Positions 9,930 to 18,735 of a stretch of DNA of 64,000 nucleotides are shown piece after piece (positions within the stretch are counted from its first letter, which is position 1; each line of letters opens with the position of its first letter). Below the pieces are notes generated by a model that searched no databases, was not told where the DNA came from, and saw only the letters and a program-made list of their open reading frames with translations. Source of the stretch: JBJGXI01 sp045635475 (GTDB taxonomy: Bacteria; Bacillota; Bacilli; Bacillales; Amphibacillaceae); contig NZ_JBJGXI010000010.1 of assembly GCF_045635475.1 (NCBI RefSeq), positions 1-64,000 on the forward strand. Direction: 5' to 3'. The translations under genes were made by a program, and so were the position numbers.

Positions 9930-11011
9930 AAATCCTGTTGATTTCAAACATGTATCCAGATAAAACTAACCCTGCTTTCGGCATCTTTGTAAAACGTTCC
10001 GTGGATATTTTAGTTGAAAATGGAAATGAAGTGAAATTGGTAGTTATGTATAAAAAAAGGGGTAAGATAAAAAAAGTGCTAAGCTACATTATGCACTATT
10101 TTTCTGTAATAAAGGAAGTAATAAGGGCAGATTATGATATTGTATATGTTCATTTTGCATCTTTGAATGCAATTCCAGTGTTAATTGCACAAACTTTTAA
10201 ACAGAAAATAAAGATTATAACGAATGTGCATGGTGGTGATGTTGTACCTGAAAAAGGTATTGCACACTTATTTCAGCCTTTTGTAAAACGTCTTTTGCAT
10301 GTTTCCGATAAAGTTATTGTACCTTCCGATTATTTCAAAGAGTTGGTACAATCTAAATATGCGTTAAAAAATGACATTCATATTAGTCCATCCGGCGGTA
10401 TTGATCCTACTGTGTTTTTTGTGGAATCGCCAGATTATAGTACATTTGATCTTAGTGAGCAGTATAAGTATGTGGGTTATGTTGGAAGGATTGATTATGG
10501 TAAAGGTTGGGATATCTTTTTAGAAGCAATCTCACTCGTTAAGCAAGAGGTTCAGAGAGAAGATATAAAGTATATTATCGTAGGGAACGGCAGTCAATAT
10601 CAACAATTGCAGAGCGATATTGAAAGTAAAAACTTACTAAATGATATAATATTAATTGATTTACTGTCACAAGATAAACTTCAAAAATTGTATAATGTAA
10701 TTGATGTACTTATTTTTCCGACAACAAGACAAGGTGAAAGTCTAGGTTTGGTTGGATTAGAAGCAATGGCTTGTGGCACACCGACAATCGGCAGTAGAAT
10801 TGGTGGCTTAAAAAGTTATATTGAGGATGGGGTAAACGGTTTTTTATTTGAGCCAGGTAATGCGGTAGAATTAAAACAAAAATTAGTATATTATTATAAT
10901 TTGTCTGAAAATGAAATATCAGAAATAGAAGAAAATGCATTAAGAACAATAGATAAGTTCTCAAGGAATTATGTCAAAAATCAGTTTAAAGATATTTTTA
11001 ACATTAGTTGA
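9926..11011 (+). CDS. Family 4 glycosyltransferase
   Basis: This 361-aa GT-B enzyme begins ILLISNMYPDKTNPAFGIFVKRS, a typical GT4 opening, has NVHGGDVVPEKG in the middle and the donor motif RQGESLGLVGLEAMACGTP near the C-terminus. It likely adds a sugar to the lipid-linked repeat unit. Translation starts at a TTG (9926-9928) behind GGAGGG at 9913-9918 and overlaps the end of the split polymerase gene, so its translation may normally be coupled to the polymerase and could be reduced if the upstream frame is broken. Substrate is unknown. Confidence 0.88.
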   Translation: MKILLISNMYPDKTNPAFGIFVKRSVDILVENGNEVKLVVMYKKRGKIKKVLSYIMHYFSVIKEVIRADYDIVYVHFASLNAIPVLIAQTFKQKIKIITNVHGGDVVPEKGIAHLFQPFVKRLLHVSDKVIVPSDYFKELVQSKYALKNDIHISPSGGIDPTVFFVESPDYSTFDLSEQYKYVGYVGRIDYGKGWDIFLEAISLVKQEVQREDIKYIIVGNGSQYQQLQSDIESKNLLNDIILIDLLSQDKLQKLYNVIDVLIFPTTRQGESLGLVGLEAMACGTPTIGSRIGGLKSYIEDGVNGFLFEPGNAVELKQKLVYYYNLSENEISEIEENALRTIDKFSRNYVKNQFKDIFNIS

Positions 11012-11054
11012 GAAAATCTATAAAGGATGGGTTAGATAGGAGGAGTTATAAAGT

Positions 11055-12437
11055 ATGCAACTCATATTGTTATCAGGTGGTTCAGGAAAAAGGTTATGGC
11101 CATTATCTAATGATACAAGATCAAAGCAGTTTTTGAAGATGCTTGAAGGAACGAATGGTGAAAAAGAATCGATGGTTCAACGTGTGTGGGGTCAACTAAA
11201 TACAGCTGGATTATCCGAATCATCCACAATTGCAACGTCAAAGATACAAAAGGAAATGATCTATAATCAACTAGGTACAGATATACCTCTTGTTATAGAG
11301 CCTGAACGGAGAGATACATTTCCTGCTATAGCATTGGCAGCATCTTTTCTTTTATCAAATACAGCTGTTTCAGAAGATGAGGTAGTTGTAGTCTTGCCAG
11401 TAGACCCATATGTAGAGGATAAATTTTTTGATCGTGTAAAAGAATTAGAAAAACTAATTCAAATATCTGATGCAGATCTTGCGTTGATAGGTGTAACTCC
11501 AACATACCCGTCATCCAAATATGGTTATATTGTCCCAAATGAAAACATAGATGACTATTTAGTTGTAGATCATTTCGTGGAAAAGCCCTCGGAAGAAAAT
11601 GCGGAGTCATTAATAAAAGAAAACGCGCTATGGAACTGCGGTGTATTTGCATTTAAATTAGGATACGTAATAAAGATGTTAAAAGAAAAAGGGTTACCTG
11701 TTAACTATGATTCCTTGCAAGAAAACTATAAGGAACTACCTGAAATAAGCTTTGATTACGAAGTTGTAGAGAAGGCGGAGAAAATAGTAGCATTGCCGTA
11801 TGGTGGATATTGGAAAGATTTAGGTACATGGAATACGCTAACAGAAGAAATGGCTTCAGAACAAATTGGAAAAGGCGTTATAAGCGAGGATTCAAGTAAC
11901 ACACATTTAATTAATGAACTTGATATCCCAGTAACGATAGTAGGTGTAAAAGACTTGGTTGTTGCTGCTAGCCCGGATGGAATTCTAGTTAGTGATAAAG
12001 CATCAAGTCCTAAGATAAAGGAGCTAATTAAAGGCTTTAATCAGAGACCAATGTATGAAGAAAGAATGTGGGGTTGGTCGAGAGTTCTTGACTATGCAAA
12101 ATATGATAATGGAGAAGAAATGGTTACAAAGCGTATTTGTATCCAAGAAGGTAAGAATTCCAGTTATCATTATCATAATTTAAGAGATGAAGTGTGGACA
12201 ATCGTAAAAGGTGAAGGTGAATTAGCATTAGATAACCATATCACACGTGTTAAAGCGGGTGACGTTATACATCTTCCGGCTGGAAAGAAACATGGTGTTA
12301 AAGCAATTGAAGATTTAGAGTTCATTGAAGTCCAAACTGGTTCAGGTATTAGCGATGAGGATTTCACAAGACTATTTTATAATTGGAATGAAGTAATTGA
12401 ACAATTCAAGAAATCAAAATCAAGTATTATTTCATAA
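11055..12437 (+). CDS. manC: Mannose-1-phosphate guanylyltransferase (with cupin domain)
   Basis: The 460-aa protein makes GDP-mannose from GTP and mannose 1-phosphate, feeding gmd and fcl. The N-terminal LLSGGSGKRLWPLSND with KQFL is the pyrophosphorylase signature, followed by FVEKP and WNCGVFAFK. From about residue 360 there is a cupin domain (YHYHNLRDEVWTIVKGEGE, GDVIHLPAGKKHG) as in bifunctional PMI/GMP enzymes, so it may also isomerise fructose 6-phosphate to mannose 6-phosphate. Length is close to that class. Start is the ATG at 11055 with GGAGGAG just upstream. Confidence 0.94.
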   Translation: MQLILLSGGSGKRLWPLSNDTRSKQFLKMLEGTNGEKESMVQRVWGQLNTAGLSESSTIATSKIQKEMIYNQLGTDIPLVIEPERRDTFPAIALAASFLLSNTAVSEDEVVVVLPVDPYVEDKFFDRVKELEKLIQISDADLALIGVTPTYPSSKYGYIVPNENIDDYLVVDHFVEKPSEENAESLIKENALWNCGVFAFKLGYVIKMLKEKGLPVNYDSLQENYKELPEISFDYEVVEKAEKIVALPYGGYWKDLGTWNTLTEEMASEQIGKGVISEDSSNTHLINELDIPVTIVGVKDLVVAASPDGILVSDKASSPKIKELIKGFNQRPMYEERMWGWSRVLDYAKYDNGEEMVTKRICIQEGKNSSYHYHNLRDEVWTIVKGEGELALDNHITRVKAGDVIHLPAGKKHGVKAIEDLEFIEVQTGSGISDEDFTRLFYNWNEVIEQFKKSKSSIIS

Positions 12438-12486
12438 ATGTATGTTGACCCTCTAAGCAATACTTAGTGTGAAGGAGTATAAACAC

Positions 12487-13317
12487 ATGGAAAAGAAGCA
12501 AGAACCTGTACAAATCAATAGTTACCGAGAAAAGGACCTTCCTCTTGTAAGTATAGTTACCGTTTGCTTTAATAGTGCAAATACAATCGAAGATACAATA
12601 AAAAGTATTAAAGAACAGACATATCCCAATATTGAATACATTATTGTTGATGGAGGATCAACCGACAATACCCTCGATATTATTAAAAAGAATGAAAAGT
12701 ACGTAGCAAAGTGGGTAAGTGAATCGGATAAAGGGATCTATGATGCAATGAATAAAGGTATAGCGATGTGTTCAGGTGAGATTATTGGCATTATCAATTC
12801 TGACGACTGGTTTGAATATGAAGCAGTTGCATTAAGTGTTGAAGCAATTAAAAATCAAAAAATTAGCTTTTCATATGGCATAGTAAATTGGCTTGATTTT
12901 GAAAATGAAAGAGTCGATAAGTTTATACCAGAGGACGAAGACCAGTTACTTCCTACAGCCATGCATAAATGTCCAATACATCATCCCTCCTTATTTATTA
13001 AGAAAGAAGTATATGATGAAATTGGCAATTATGATACCAAATATAAAATTGTTGCAGACTATGATCTTATCTTACGCATGCTTTATTCAGGTTATAAAGG
13101 CGTAAAAATAAATAAGCCTATAGCCAATTTTAGACTTGGTGGAGAAAGTGCAAATAAAAAGAAACTATTCCAAGAAAAAAGAGATTTATCAATTGTTTAC
13201 GGGGTAAATAAGCGTAAAGCAAATTTAAAATACAACGTGCTGCTATTCAGAGCTAACTTAATTAAATTAATTCCTAAGAAGATACAGAAAACATTAAAGA
13301 ACGTGTTGGCTCGATAA
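12487..13317 (+). CDS. Family 2 glycosyltransferase
   Basis: This 276-aa GT-A enzyme carries VSIVTVCFNSANTI, VDGGSTDNT, the INSDDW metal/nucleotide motif and VADYDLILRM. It is a paralogue of the GT2 at 5395 and closes the polysaccharide cluster before a strong terminator. I chose the ATG at 12487 because AAGGAG at 12472-12477 lies nine bases upstream; the GTG at 12469 overlaps that site. The C-terminus is basic (LIPKKIQKTLKNVLAR), consistent with membrane association. Donor and acceptor cannot be told. Confidence 0.9.
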   Translation: MEKKQEPVQINSYREKDLPLVSIVTVCFNSANTIEDTIKSIKEQTYPNIEYIIVDGGSTDNTLDIIKKNEKYVAKWVSESDKGIYDAMNKGIAMCSGEIIGIINSDDWFEYEAVALSVEAIKNQKISFSYGIVNWLDFENERVDKFIPEDEDQLLPTAMHKCPIHHPSLFIKKEVYDEIGNYDTKYKIVADYDLILRMLYSGYKGVKINKPIANFRLGGESANKKKLFQEKRDLSIVYGVNKRKANLKYNVLLFRANLIKLIPKKIQKTLKNVLAR

Positions 13318-13404
13318 ATTGGAATGAATTTATTCGAACCGGAGTTACAATAAATAATGCTTATTGTGCTTATCGAATAATAACGATCAGATTACCCAAA
13401 AGAG

Positions 13405-13433
13405 GAATTCGTCTATTAATGACGAATTTTTTT
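13405..13433 (+). terminator. Rho-independent terminator of polysaccharide cluster
   Basis: AATTCGTC (13406-13413) pairs with GACGAATT (13421-13428) around a 7-nt loop and is followed by a run of seven T. It ends the cluster begun at 1861. Confidence 0.9.
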
Positions 13434-14190
13434 GTGTTGAAGAAGAGGCTAAGTCAAAAAGTACAAATAAATATGTTATAATCCTATGACGAAATAAGTA
13501 ATTATAGAACTTTAATTACTATAAGATAGGTTCTTATTGAAAAAATAAGAAACATGAAAACGGTAACTGTACAGTGAGCAAGCAATACAAGTAGTAAAGG
13601 AATACATTGAAATACAGTGATAAAAACAGTAATTAATTATATTATAGAATCTGGAAATCCCTAATCAGATTGAATTTGTCTTATATATCCACACTAATGA
13701 TGAGAAATCGTTAAGGTTATAGCTGAAAAGTTCCCGAATATTGAACAATATACTAAAATTTATTTATAGTTTTTGATACATTCGAGTTTATTATCTAGAA
13801 TGAGTTTTTCATCCCCCTTTACGTAGGTAATTATTAATAGTCTACTTAAATGGGGTTAGCAATTTCGTATCTGAAGTTATTGGCACAAACGCGGATGGAA
13901 TTGTGATTATTGCGCGGATGGTTAGAATCGGATTGTCCGTATTATCGTACTTAAGCAGGTGTGCCTATTTGGCTTATTTATGACAGTCCTGCGATTGTTC
14001 TTCAACACGGATAAAAGTGAAGTCAATGGTGGCGGACAATAGTATTTTCACTAATTATGGCATAACAGGGGGCGTGCGTGGATCACCATTGCCACAGTTA
14101 CTTGCTCAAACACCCGCATTCAGTGGCTTAAGACTCCGCACTACTGGCTCAATCTGTCCGCAATACTTAACAATTGCCCCACACCGCAAC
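13434..14190. other. Intergenic region with no recognisable gene
   Basis: No frame with a start and ribosome site reads as a believable protein on either strand. A TATAAT-like box lies near 13480. ATTGTCCG (13932-13939) and CGGACAAT (14033-14040) form a weak inverted pair. It may hold decayed sequence. Confidence 0.45.
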
Positions 14191-14191
14191 G

Positions 14192-15112
14192 TTATTGCAC
14201 CAAACGCCGATATCCAGCGAAGTGCTCCTGCCAGTAATCAACATCCAAACTGGAGATTTCGACGCCACGGGAGCCTGCATGTATAAACTGATTGTCATTA
14301 ATTACAATACCAAGGTGTGAGATGCCACTTCGGTACGTGCCTGCGAAGAAAATCAGGTCGCCTGCTTGTGGATCCTCAACCAATTCTGTTGCTTCATAAT
14401 AACCGTCGCTTGCAAGTCGGTCGATCTTGTATCCGATTTGATTTAATACATAATAAATGAATCCACTGCAGTCAAAGCCGCCTGGTGCAGAGCCGCCGAA
14501 TACAAACGGTGTTCCTTCGTGTTGCTTCGCTTCTTGGATTAACGCGTCAACATTTAAGGATGATGATGCGGTATCAGCAGGGCTGTTATTTTGTATAGCA
14601 ACTGTCATATTTTTATTCGCGGTATTCTCCGTAAGAGATTCAACTTCTGCTACAGCAATTTCTTCTGTATTACTTCCTTCATTTTCATTACTTTCTGCTT
14701 CCTCATTGCTATCGACTGTCTCTTCACTTTCGATCGTCACGTCGACTTCGGTAGCTGCCTCTCTATCACGTATCCAATCTAAAAACTGGTAATCGTAATC
14801 CTGAATGTCCTCACTTGACACTGCTTCCTCGGGTACAACTATCTCTGGCAAGTTAACATCTGTAATAAAAGCTAACTCATGTGTAGGTGAGAATTGATTT
14901 TTCTTTTGGACAATCTCCAATGTATCCTGATTATCTTCCGCGTCCAACAAATATTGTTCCGGAACATAAATTTGTAGCTTTGCTTGATTTATAGAATCAT
15001 TGTCTATTAAAATGGCGTGTTGTGTTTCAGGCTCACTTATATCATTTGAAGCCTGCGCGAGCAATATGATGAAGATAATAGTAGCGATAGCCAACAACGA
15101 TGCGGTTCGCAT
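14192..15112 (-). CDS. Secreted NlpC/P60 cell-wall endopeptidase
   Basis: The 306-aa protein starts with a signal peptide/anchor (TASLLAIATIIFIILLAQAS), continues with a long acidic, low-complexity linker rich in Glu, Ser and Asn (about 95-190), and ends in an NlpC/P60 domain. The catalytic cysteine is in FDCSGF (Cys 215), the histidine in SHLGIV (His 266), with a further His in FIHAGSRG (278). It likely cleaves peptidoglycan stem peptides outside the cell. The ATG at 15112 is preceded on the minus strand by GGAGGG. It stands alone, and there are no SH3 or LysM domains, which most relatives have; the linker may take their place. Confidence 0.92.
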   Translation of the reverse strand: MRTASLLAIATIIFIILLAQASNDISEPETQHAILIDNDSINQAKLQIYVPEQYLLDAEDNQDTLEIVQKKNQFSPTHELAFITDVNLPEIVVPEEAVSSEDIQDYDYQFLDWIRDREAATEVDVTIESEETVDSNEEAESNENEGSNTEEIAVAEVESLTENTANKNMTVAIQNNSPADTASSSLNVDALIQEAKQHEGTPFVFGGSAPGGFDCSGFIYYVLNQIGYKIDRLASDGYYEATELVEDPQAGDLIFFAGTYRSGISHLGIVINDNQFIHAGSRGVEISSLDVDYWQEHFAGYRRLVQ

Positions 15113-15268
15113 AACAAGCCCTCCTTCCGTAAAAATGCTATCTACTAGTATCTCTATTTATCGAGAAAAATATAATCAGATTTTGACAATATCGTAGAAT
15201 TCTTGCGAGATTATGGGGGGAGGTGGTTTCTTGTCAAATAAAATTAATTAAAAATTGGGCATGTCATC

Positions 15269-15313
15269 ACACTAAAATACCACTCTCAAGGATGAAAGTG
15301 GTGATTTTAGTGT
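15269..15313. repeat. Imperfect 16-bp inverted repeat
   Basis: ACACTAAAATACCACT (15269-15284) pairs with AGTGGTGATTTTAGTGT (15297-15313) with one bulge. It lies between two minus-strand genes in the 358-base gap 15113-15470. A T-run on the minus strand is about ten bases beyond the stem, so it may terminate the gene at 15471-15788. Nothing else is seen in that gap. Confidence 0.6.
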
Positions 15314-15470
15314 ATAGGTAAGGGTGAAATCCGGTATTAATAGGGGGTTTCACATTAGTGGACTAGCAGTTGAGGAGTAGCTACGACATAGTTTTTGATA
15401 AATGTATCTAAAACTTCAGAGTATTCGATGGAGAGGTCACTATAAAAATTAGTATCGTATATAATTTTAT

Positions 15471-15788
15471 TCAAGTCTTGTCATGCCCCCAGTCTTCATT
15501 AACTCGTTCACCAATCTTATAAAGTTCTGAGAGAGCATCTTTATTTATTTTTTTGCCCCTGGTTCTAATTCTTTCAATAATGTCAATATTCTCTTGTATA
15601 ATATCTTCAGACTGTAAATCGTATTCGATAGTATTACCGTTTTCTCCTTCATCATTTTCAATAAGGGTAACGGAGATAGTACCTGTAAAAACCTTCGCTT
15701 TACGTCCATGTATGGATATTTCTGTAACCTGTTCAACTAATTCATTAACGCTTCTAAACTTAATGTTATGTTCTTTTTTAAGCGTCAC
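15471..15788 (-). CDS. Hypothetical protein, 105 aa
   Basis: I do not recognise this protein. It is a charged soluble protein without membrane segments. It opens TLKKEHNIKFRSVNELVEQ, contains a beta-rich middle (KAKVFTGTISVTLIENDEGE) and a helical, basic end (IIERIRTRGKKINKDALSELYKIGERVNEDWG). The start is a GTG preceded by a strong AGGGGGG on the minus strand, which supports real translation. It appears monocistronic. The upstream 15840-15890 region is very AT-rich with partly symmetrical ATGTATTAAT/ATTCATGTA sequences that could be a promoter or operator. Confidence 0.65.
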   Translation of the reverse strand: MTLKKEHNIKFRSVNELVEQVTEISIHGRKAKVFTGTISVTLIENDEGENGNTIEYDLQSEDIIQENIDIIERIRTRGKKINKDALSELYKIGERVNEDWGHDKT

Positions 15789-15920
15789 AGTTTCACCCCC
15801 CCTTAAAATTGATTTTTTAAAACCTAAATTTTTCTGAAAAATAGAATTACATGTATTAATTATATTAGTAATTCATGTATAAATCAATATATGGACAATT
15901 TAGAAGGAGTTATGTAACGA

Positions 15921-15949
15921 ATCTGACCCCGAACGCATAGGGGCCAGAT
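15921..15949. repeat. Short REP-like palindrome
   Basis: ATCTGACCCC and GGGGCCAGAT form a stem with a 9-nt loop. The CTGACCCC core is the one found in the REP-like elements at 47-61 kb, but the flanks differ, so the relation is tentative. Confidence 0.5.
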
Positions 15950-15968
15950 CATTAAAGAAGGGATGATG

Positions 15969-16124
15969 CTAATGTTGCGGCTCGAATGTTTGACAATCGG
16001 TTTCTTCTTGGTTCGATGCTTTTTTACCATGGTGACTTACCACGTAAATAGCATCTGCTGAACACTTGTTGCCTTCTGCCCAGTATTTGCAATTTTTCAC
16101 TTCGCACAATACGTCTTGAGCCAT
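15969..16124 (-). CDS. DUF1540 domain mini-protein (51 aa)
   Basis: On the minus strand an ATG at 16124 opens a 51-codon gene reading MAQDVLCEVKNCKYWAEGNK and on to a TAG at 15969. It holds the DUF1540 pattern: C7, C12 in CEVKNCKYW, C21, then ADAIYV, with a last cysteine at 44. The four cysteines suggest metal binding. DUF1540 proteins are small and common in spore-forming Firmicutes, with unknown function. A strong GGAGG lies nine bases upstream of the ATG. The gene is transcribed alone. Confidence 0.88.
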   Translation of the reverse strand: MAQDVLCEVKNCKYWAEGNKCSADAIYVVSHHGKKASNQEETDCQTFEPQH

Positions 16125-16494
16125 CCTAGCACACCTCCTATGTTGTTAGTTATTCCGTAAAGGGAAAGAAAAATGTATGGTAGTTTGAGGATATATGAAG
16201 TGAATGAAAAAAGAATGAGGTGAAACAATAAAGCATGGCATTATAAATGGAAGCGCGCCAACGCTTTAAGCGGGGATTATGCACAAAGCTACCTTGACTG
16301 TTTACCGCTAGTTAGTTATTAGCTTATCGCTTTAAAAATTAAATCTATGCTTAACAAGCATCACCTTATAGATACTGGTCCGGGTGAACAGTACTCAAAA
16401 TTGTGCCTATGACGATTGTATTTCTATACAGTTCGATTGCCTGCTTATGGTTTATGCAATTTTAACAAAGCATGGTTGTAAGATGGAGTTAATT
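16125..16494. other. Intergenic region
   Basis: About 370 bases between two minus-strand genes. I see no gene, clear terminator or promoter pair in it. Confidence 0.4.
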
Positions 16495-16782
16495 CTATGC
16501 TGGTATTTTATAAGGAATTTCCCAGGGGTAGTTGATCGCACGTTTTCTAATCACAAAAGTAATTTTCTTATCTTTGCGGAAAAGTCTTCTTTTAATAAAG
16601 GTTACGCGGTTTTTCTCACTAGGGATAACTAGCAATTGTTTGATTTCAATGAAAATCAAGCGGTGCTTTTTGGCAAAGTTCATCGCAACTTGTTCAAAGG
16701 AGTCTCCTTTAACGGTCTTCACATAATTCGATATATACGTACACTTTCCATCGCTTTCTAAAAATAATTCATAGTGATCCAT
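16495..16782 (-). CDS. Small paralogous protein A (95 aa)
   Basis: This is the first of three tandem minus-strand paralogues (others at 17015 and 17496). It reads MDHYELFLESDGKCTYISNY, then a K-G-D-S-F-E-Q-V-A-x-N-F-A-K-K segment, an IEIKQLLVIPSEKN region and a basic RRLFRKDKKITFVIRKR end. It is the most diverged copy and has a C-terminal extension (NYPWEIPYKIPA). The start at 16782 aligns with its paralogues and has GGAGAGG seven bases upstream; ATG 16785 is the alternative. No known family is recognised. The alternating beta/helix pattern and basic tail could suit nucleic-acid binding, but this is only a guess. Confidence 0.72.
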   Translation of the reverse strand: MDHYELFLESDGKCTYISNYVKTVKGDSFEQVAMNFAKKHRLIFIEIKQLLVIPSEKNRVTFIKRRLFRKDKKITFVIRKRAINYPWEIPYKIPA

Positions 16783-17014
16783 CATGTCACCTCTCCATAA
16801 AAAGTTAGATTCTAGCATCCTATCGGCCGAAATCCTTTGTTTAAATATATGATCTATTTATCGATCTATACCAACTTTTTAAAATTTATTGGACAAGTTC
16901 GTTTGATGAGCTGGTCTAGTAGAGGTGTGCAACGCGGCAAACTTAAGAAAAGCAAAACAGCACATCAACCTTAGGCAAGGTTTTTGCGCTCGTTTCCATG
17001 TAAATGTAATTAAC

Positions 17015-17275
17015 TTATATACTAATACTAATCACACGCTTTTTCACAAGATAAATATGTTCTCTATCTTTTTTAAAGAATTTTCTCTCGAGAAAGTAAG
17101 CTCGATAATTTTCTTCGTCACTAATAACACTTTCAATTTTAATAAATTTCAGTCCTTGTTTATTGGCAAACTTTGTTGCTGCTTCTTTGGCTGAATAGTC
17201 CTTTACCATCTCAACATAGTTCTGGTTATAAGTCTTTCCACCTTCGAATTCCAGGTAAAATTCAAAATCATGCAT
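17015..17275 (-). CDS. Small paralogous protein B (86 aa)
   Basis: Second of three tandem paralogues. It reads MHDFEFYLEFEGGKTYNQNY, then a KDYSAKEAATKFANK helix, LKFIKIESVISDEENYRAYF and LERKFFKKDREHIYLVKKR. About half its residues match paralogue C at 17496, especially IESVI, NYRAYxLER and the basic tail. The minus-strand ATG follows a GGGGAGAT-like ribosome site. Each copy seems to have its own upstream intergenic sequence, suggesting separate promoters. Function unknown. Confidence 0.72.
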   Translation of the reverse strand: MHDFEFYLEFEGGKTYNQNYVEMVKDYSAKEAATKFANKQGLKFIKIESVISDEENYRAYFLERKFFKKDREHIYLVKKRVISISI

Positions 17276-17495
17276 GTAAAGATCTCCCCTTGTTTAAATG
17301 CCTATGTACGGTTAATGTCACTTAATTTGTATATATTATCTCTTACTTGTGATGGACATTCAACAATATTTGACAAAAATATTAATAATATTTTGTGAAT
17401 TATCTAAAATATAGTCTTACTTCCAATTATTAAATGTAATTTATTCAGGTTTAACAAGGCTAATGGTTAATTTGAGAAAATATTACTAAGGTGTG

Positions 17496-17744
17496 TTATT
17501 GGAATTTCTTAATTAGATAAATAAGTTCACGTTCTTTTCTAAGGAATCTTCTCTCCAAATAATAAGCACGATAGTTATCTTTTTCGGATCCGATAACGCT
17601 TTCAATTTTTACTAATCTCAATTTGTTTTTCTTCGCATAATTAATCGCTGCTTTTCTAGGTGTATTGCCTTTATAGGTTTGCATATAGACTTGGTTAAAT
17701 GTATCTTCACCATTGAATTCTAGAAGAAAATCAAAGTAAAACAA
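17496..17744 (-). CDS. Small paralogous protein C (82 aa)
   Basis: Third member of the tandem family. It reads MFYFDFLLEFNGEDTFNQVY, then NTPRKAAINYAKKNKLRLVK, IESVIGSEKDNYRAYYLERR and FLRKERELIYLIKKF. It is closest to paralogue B. The start lies behind an AAAGGTGGGG-type site on the minus strand. All three proteins share an aromatic N-terminal strand, a central helix with Ala-Lys, and a C-terminal basic strand. No domain is recognised. Tandem duplication followed by divergence is the simplest explanation. Confidence 0.72.
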   Translation of the reverse strand: MFYFDFLLEFNGEDTFNQVYMQTYKGNTPRKAAINYAKKNKLRLVKIESVIGSEKDNYRAYYLERRFLRKERELIYLIKKFQ

Positions 17745-17984
17745 TTTTCAACCCCACCTTTCATTTAATATTATTCAACAAGTGAGTAAATTTCCCTGCT
17801 TATATTAGGTGAATTTTTGATCCTGGAAGTTTTTAAGTTTGTCAGGAAAAGCGCCTTGATATTAATAATAACTATTCAGAAAGAAGTTTAAACATGTGTA
17901 CAATCTCTACTCGTGGTCTGTTATTTGAACTAGATTCACAGTAAACAAGCGTTCTCATAACCTGCGAAAAACTTTGTATCAATC

Positions 17985-18022
17985 ACCTCCTAACGGGAAC
18001 ATTAAGGTCAAAGCGAGGAGGT
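17985..18022 (+). promoter_or_regulatory. Shine-Dalgarno sequestering hairpin
   Basis: ACCTCCT at 17985-17991 is perfectly complementary to AGGAGGT at 18016-18022, which is the ribosome binding site of the next gene. The hairpin would hide that site. A run of six T after the stem means it could instead act as a weak terminator. Confidence 0.55.
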
Positions 18023-18029
18023 ATTTTTT

Positions 18030-18542
18030 ATGGATTACAAAGAATATTGGAAAACGATTTATGAAAAAAATGAAGAGTTGAATGCACTAATTTCTGCTTA
18101 TTGGAATGATTACTCGAATCTAGGTACGTGGCAATTTTGGGTGGTTGTTAGTTTGATGGTTTTGCCTCTTATCTTATTATATTTTACCGTTGATCGGAGA
18201 CGGATTTTTGAGCTTTTTTTCTTTGGGTATACTGTACACCTACTTTGGACATATATGGATATTGTCCTTGAACGATATGGCTACTTTGTTCACACGTATT
18301 TTCTCACGCCTCTATTTCCGTTTGCACTAAATATGACTGCATCGGCACTCCCGGTGGGCTTTTTGCTCGTTTATCAATACGCAACCAATCATAATAAGAA
18401 TTATTATTTACTAATATTAATCGCTAGCGCATTATTTGCATTTGGATTTGCATCAATCGAAACTGCAATCGGTATGATGGAATTTAGAAAGGGCATGAAT
18501 TATTTTTATCTGTTCCTAATTGACATAATAATTGCATTTTAA
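18030..18542 (+). CDS. CBO0543-type membrane protein, probably truncated
   Basis: The 170-aa protein has a soluble N-terminus (DYKEYWKTIYEKNEELNALI) and about five membrane spans, resembling the CBO0543 family of Bacillaceae, whose function is unknown. The reading frame stops at TAA 18540-18542 in the middle of the last span (FLIDIIIAF). The frame after the stop continues as AFWFTKILLHWTGK, the natural end of such a protein, so the stop may be a nonsense change (for example TTA to TAA). A strong GAGGAGG precedes the ATG and is part of a hairpin. Family assignment is from general resemblance. Confidence 0.65.
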   Translation: MDYKEYWKTIYEKNEELNALISAYWNDYSNLGTWQFWVVVSLMVLPLILLYFTVDRRRIFELFFFGYTVHLLWTYMDIVLERYGYFVHTYFLTPLFPFALNMTASALPVGFLLVYQYATNHNKNYYLLILIASALFAFGFASIETAIGMMEFRKGMNYFYLFLIDIIIAF

Positions 18543-18735
18543 GCCTTTTGGTTTACAAAAATATTATTACATTGGACAGGGAAAGTAAAAAAAACTTGTA
18601 TAATTGATTTGCCTAAAAACTGTTCGTTCATTAAATTTGTTATAATCAATAAATAACTAAAAATTCAAAAGTTTCGATGCTGACATTATATCCTTTTGAC
18701 AGTTTTTTACGGTTTAGAAAGGAGACTAATTGCTT

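Noticed and set aside
14017..14286. An 89-codon plus-strand frame.
   Set aside because: It overlaps the end of the NlpC/P60 gene in antisense, has no ribosome site and an unlikely composition.
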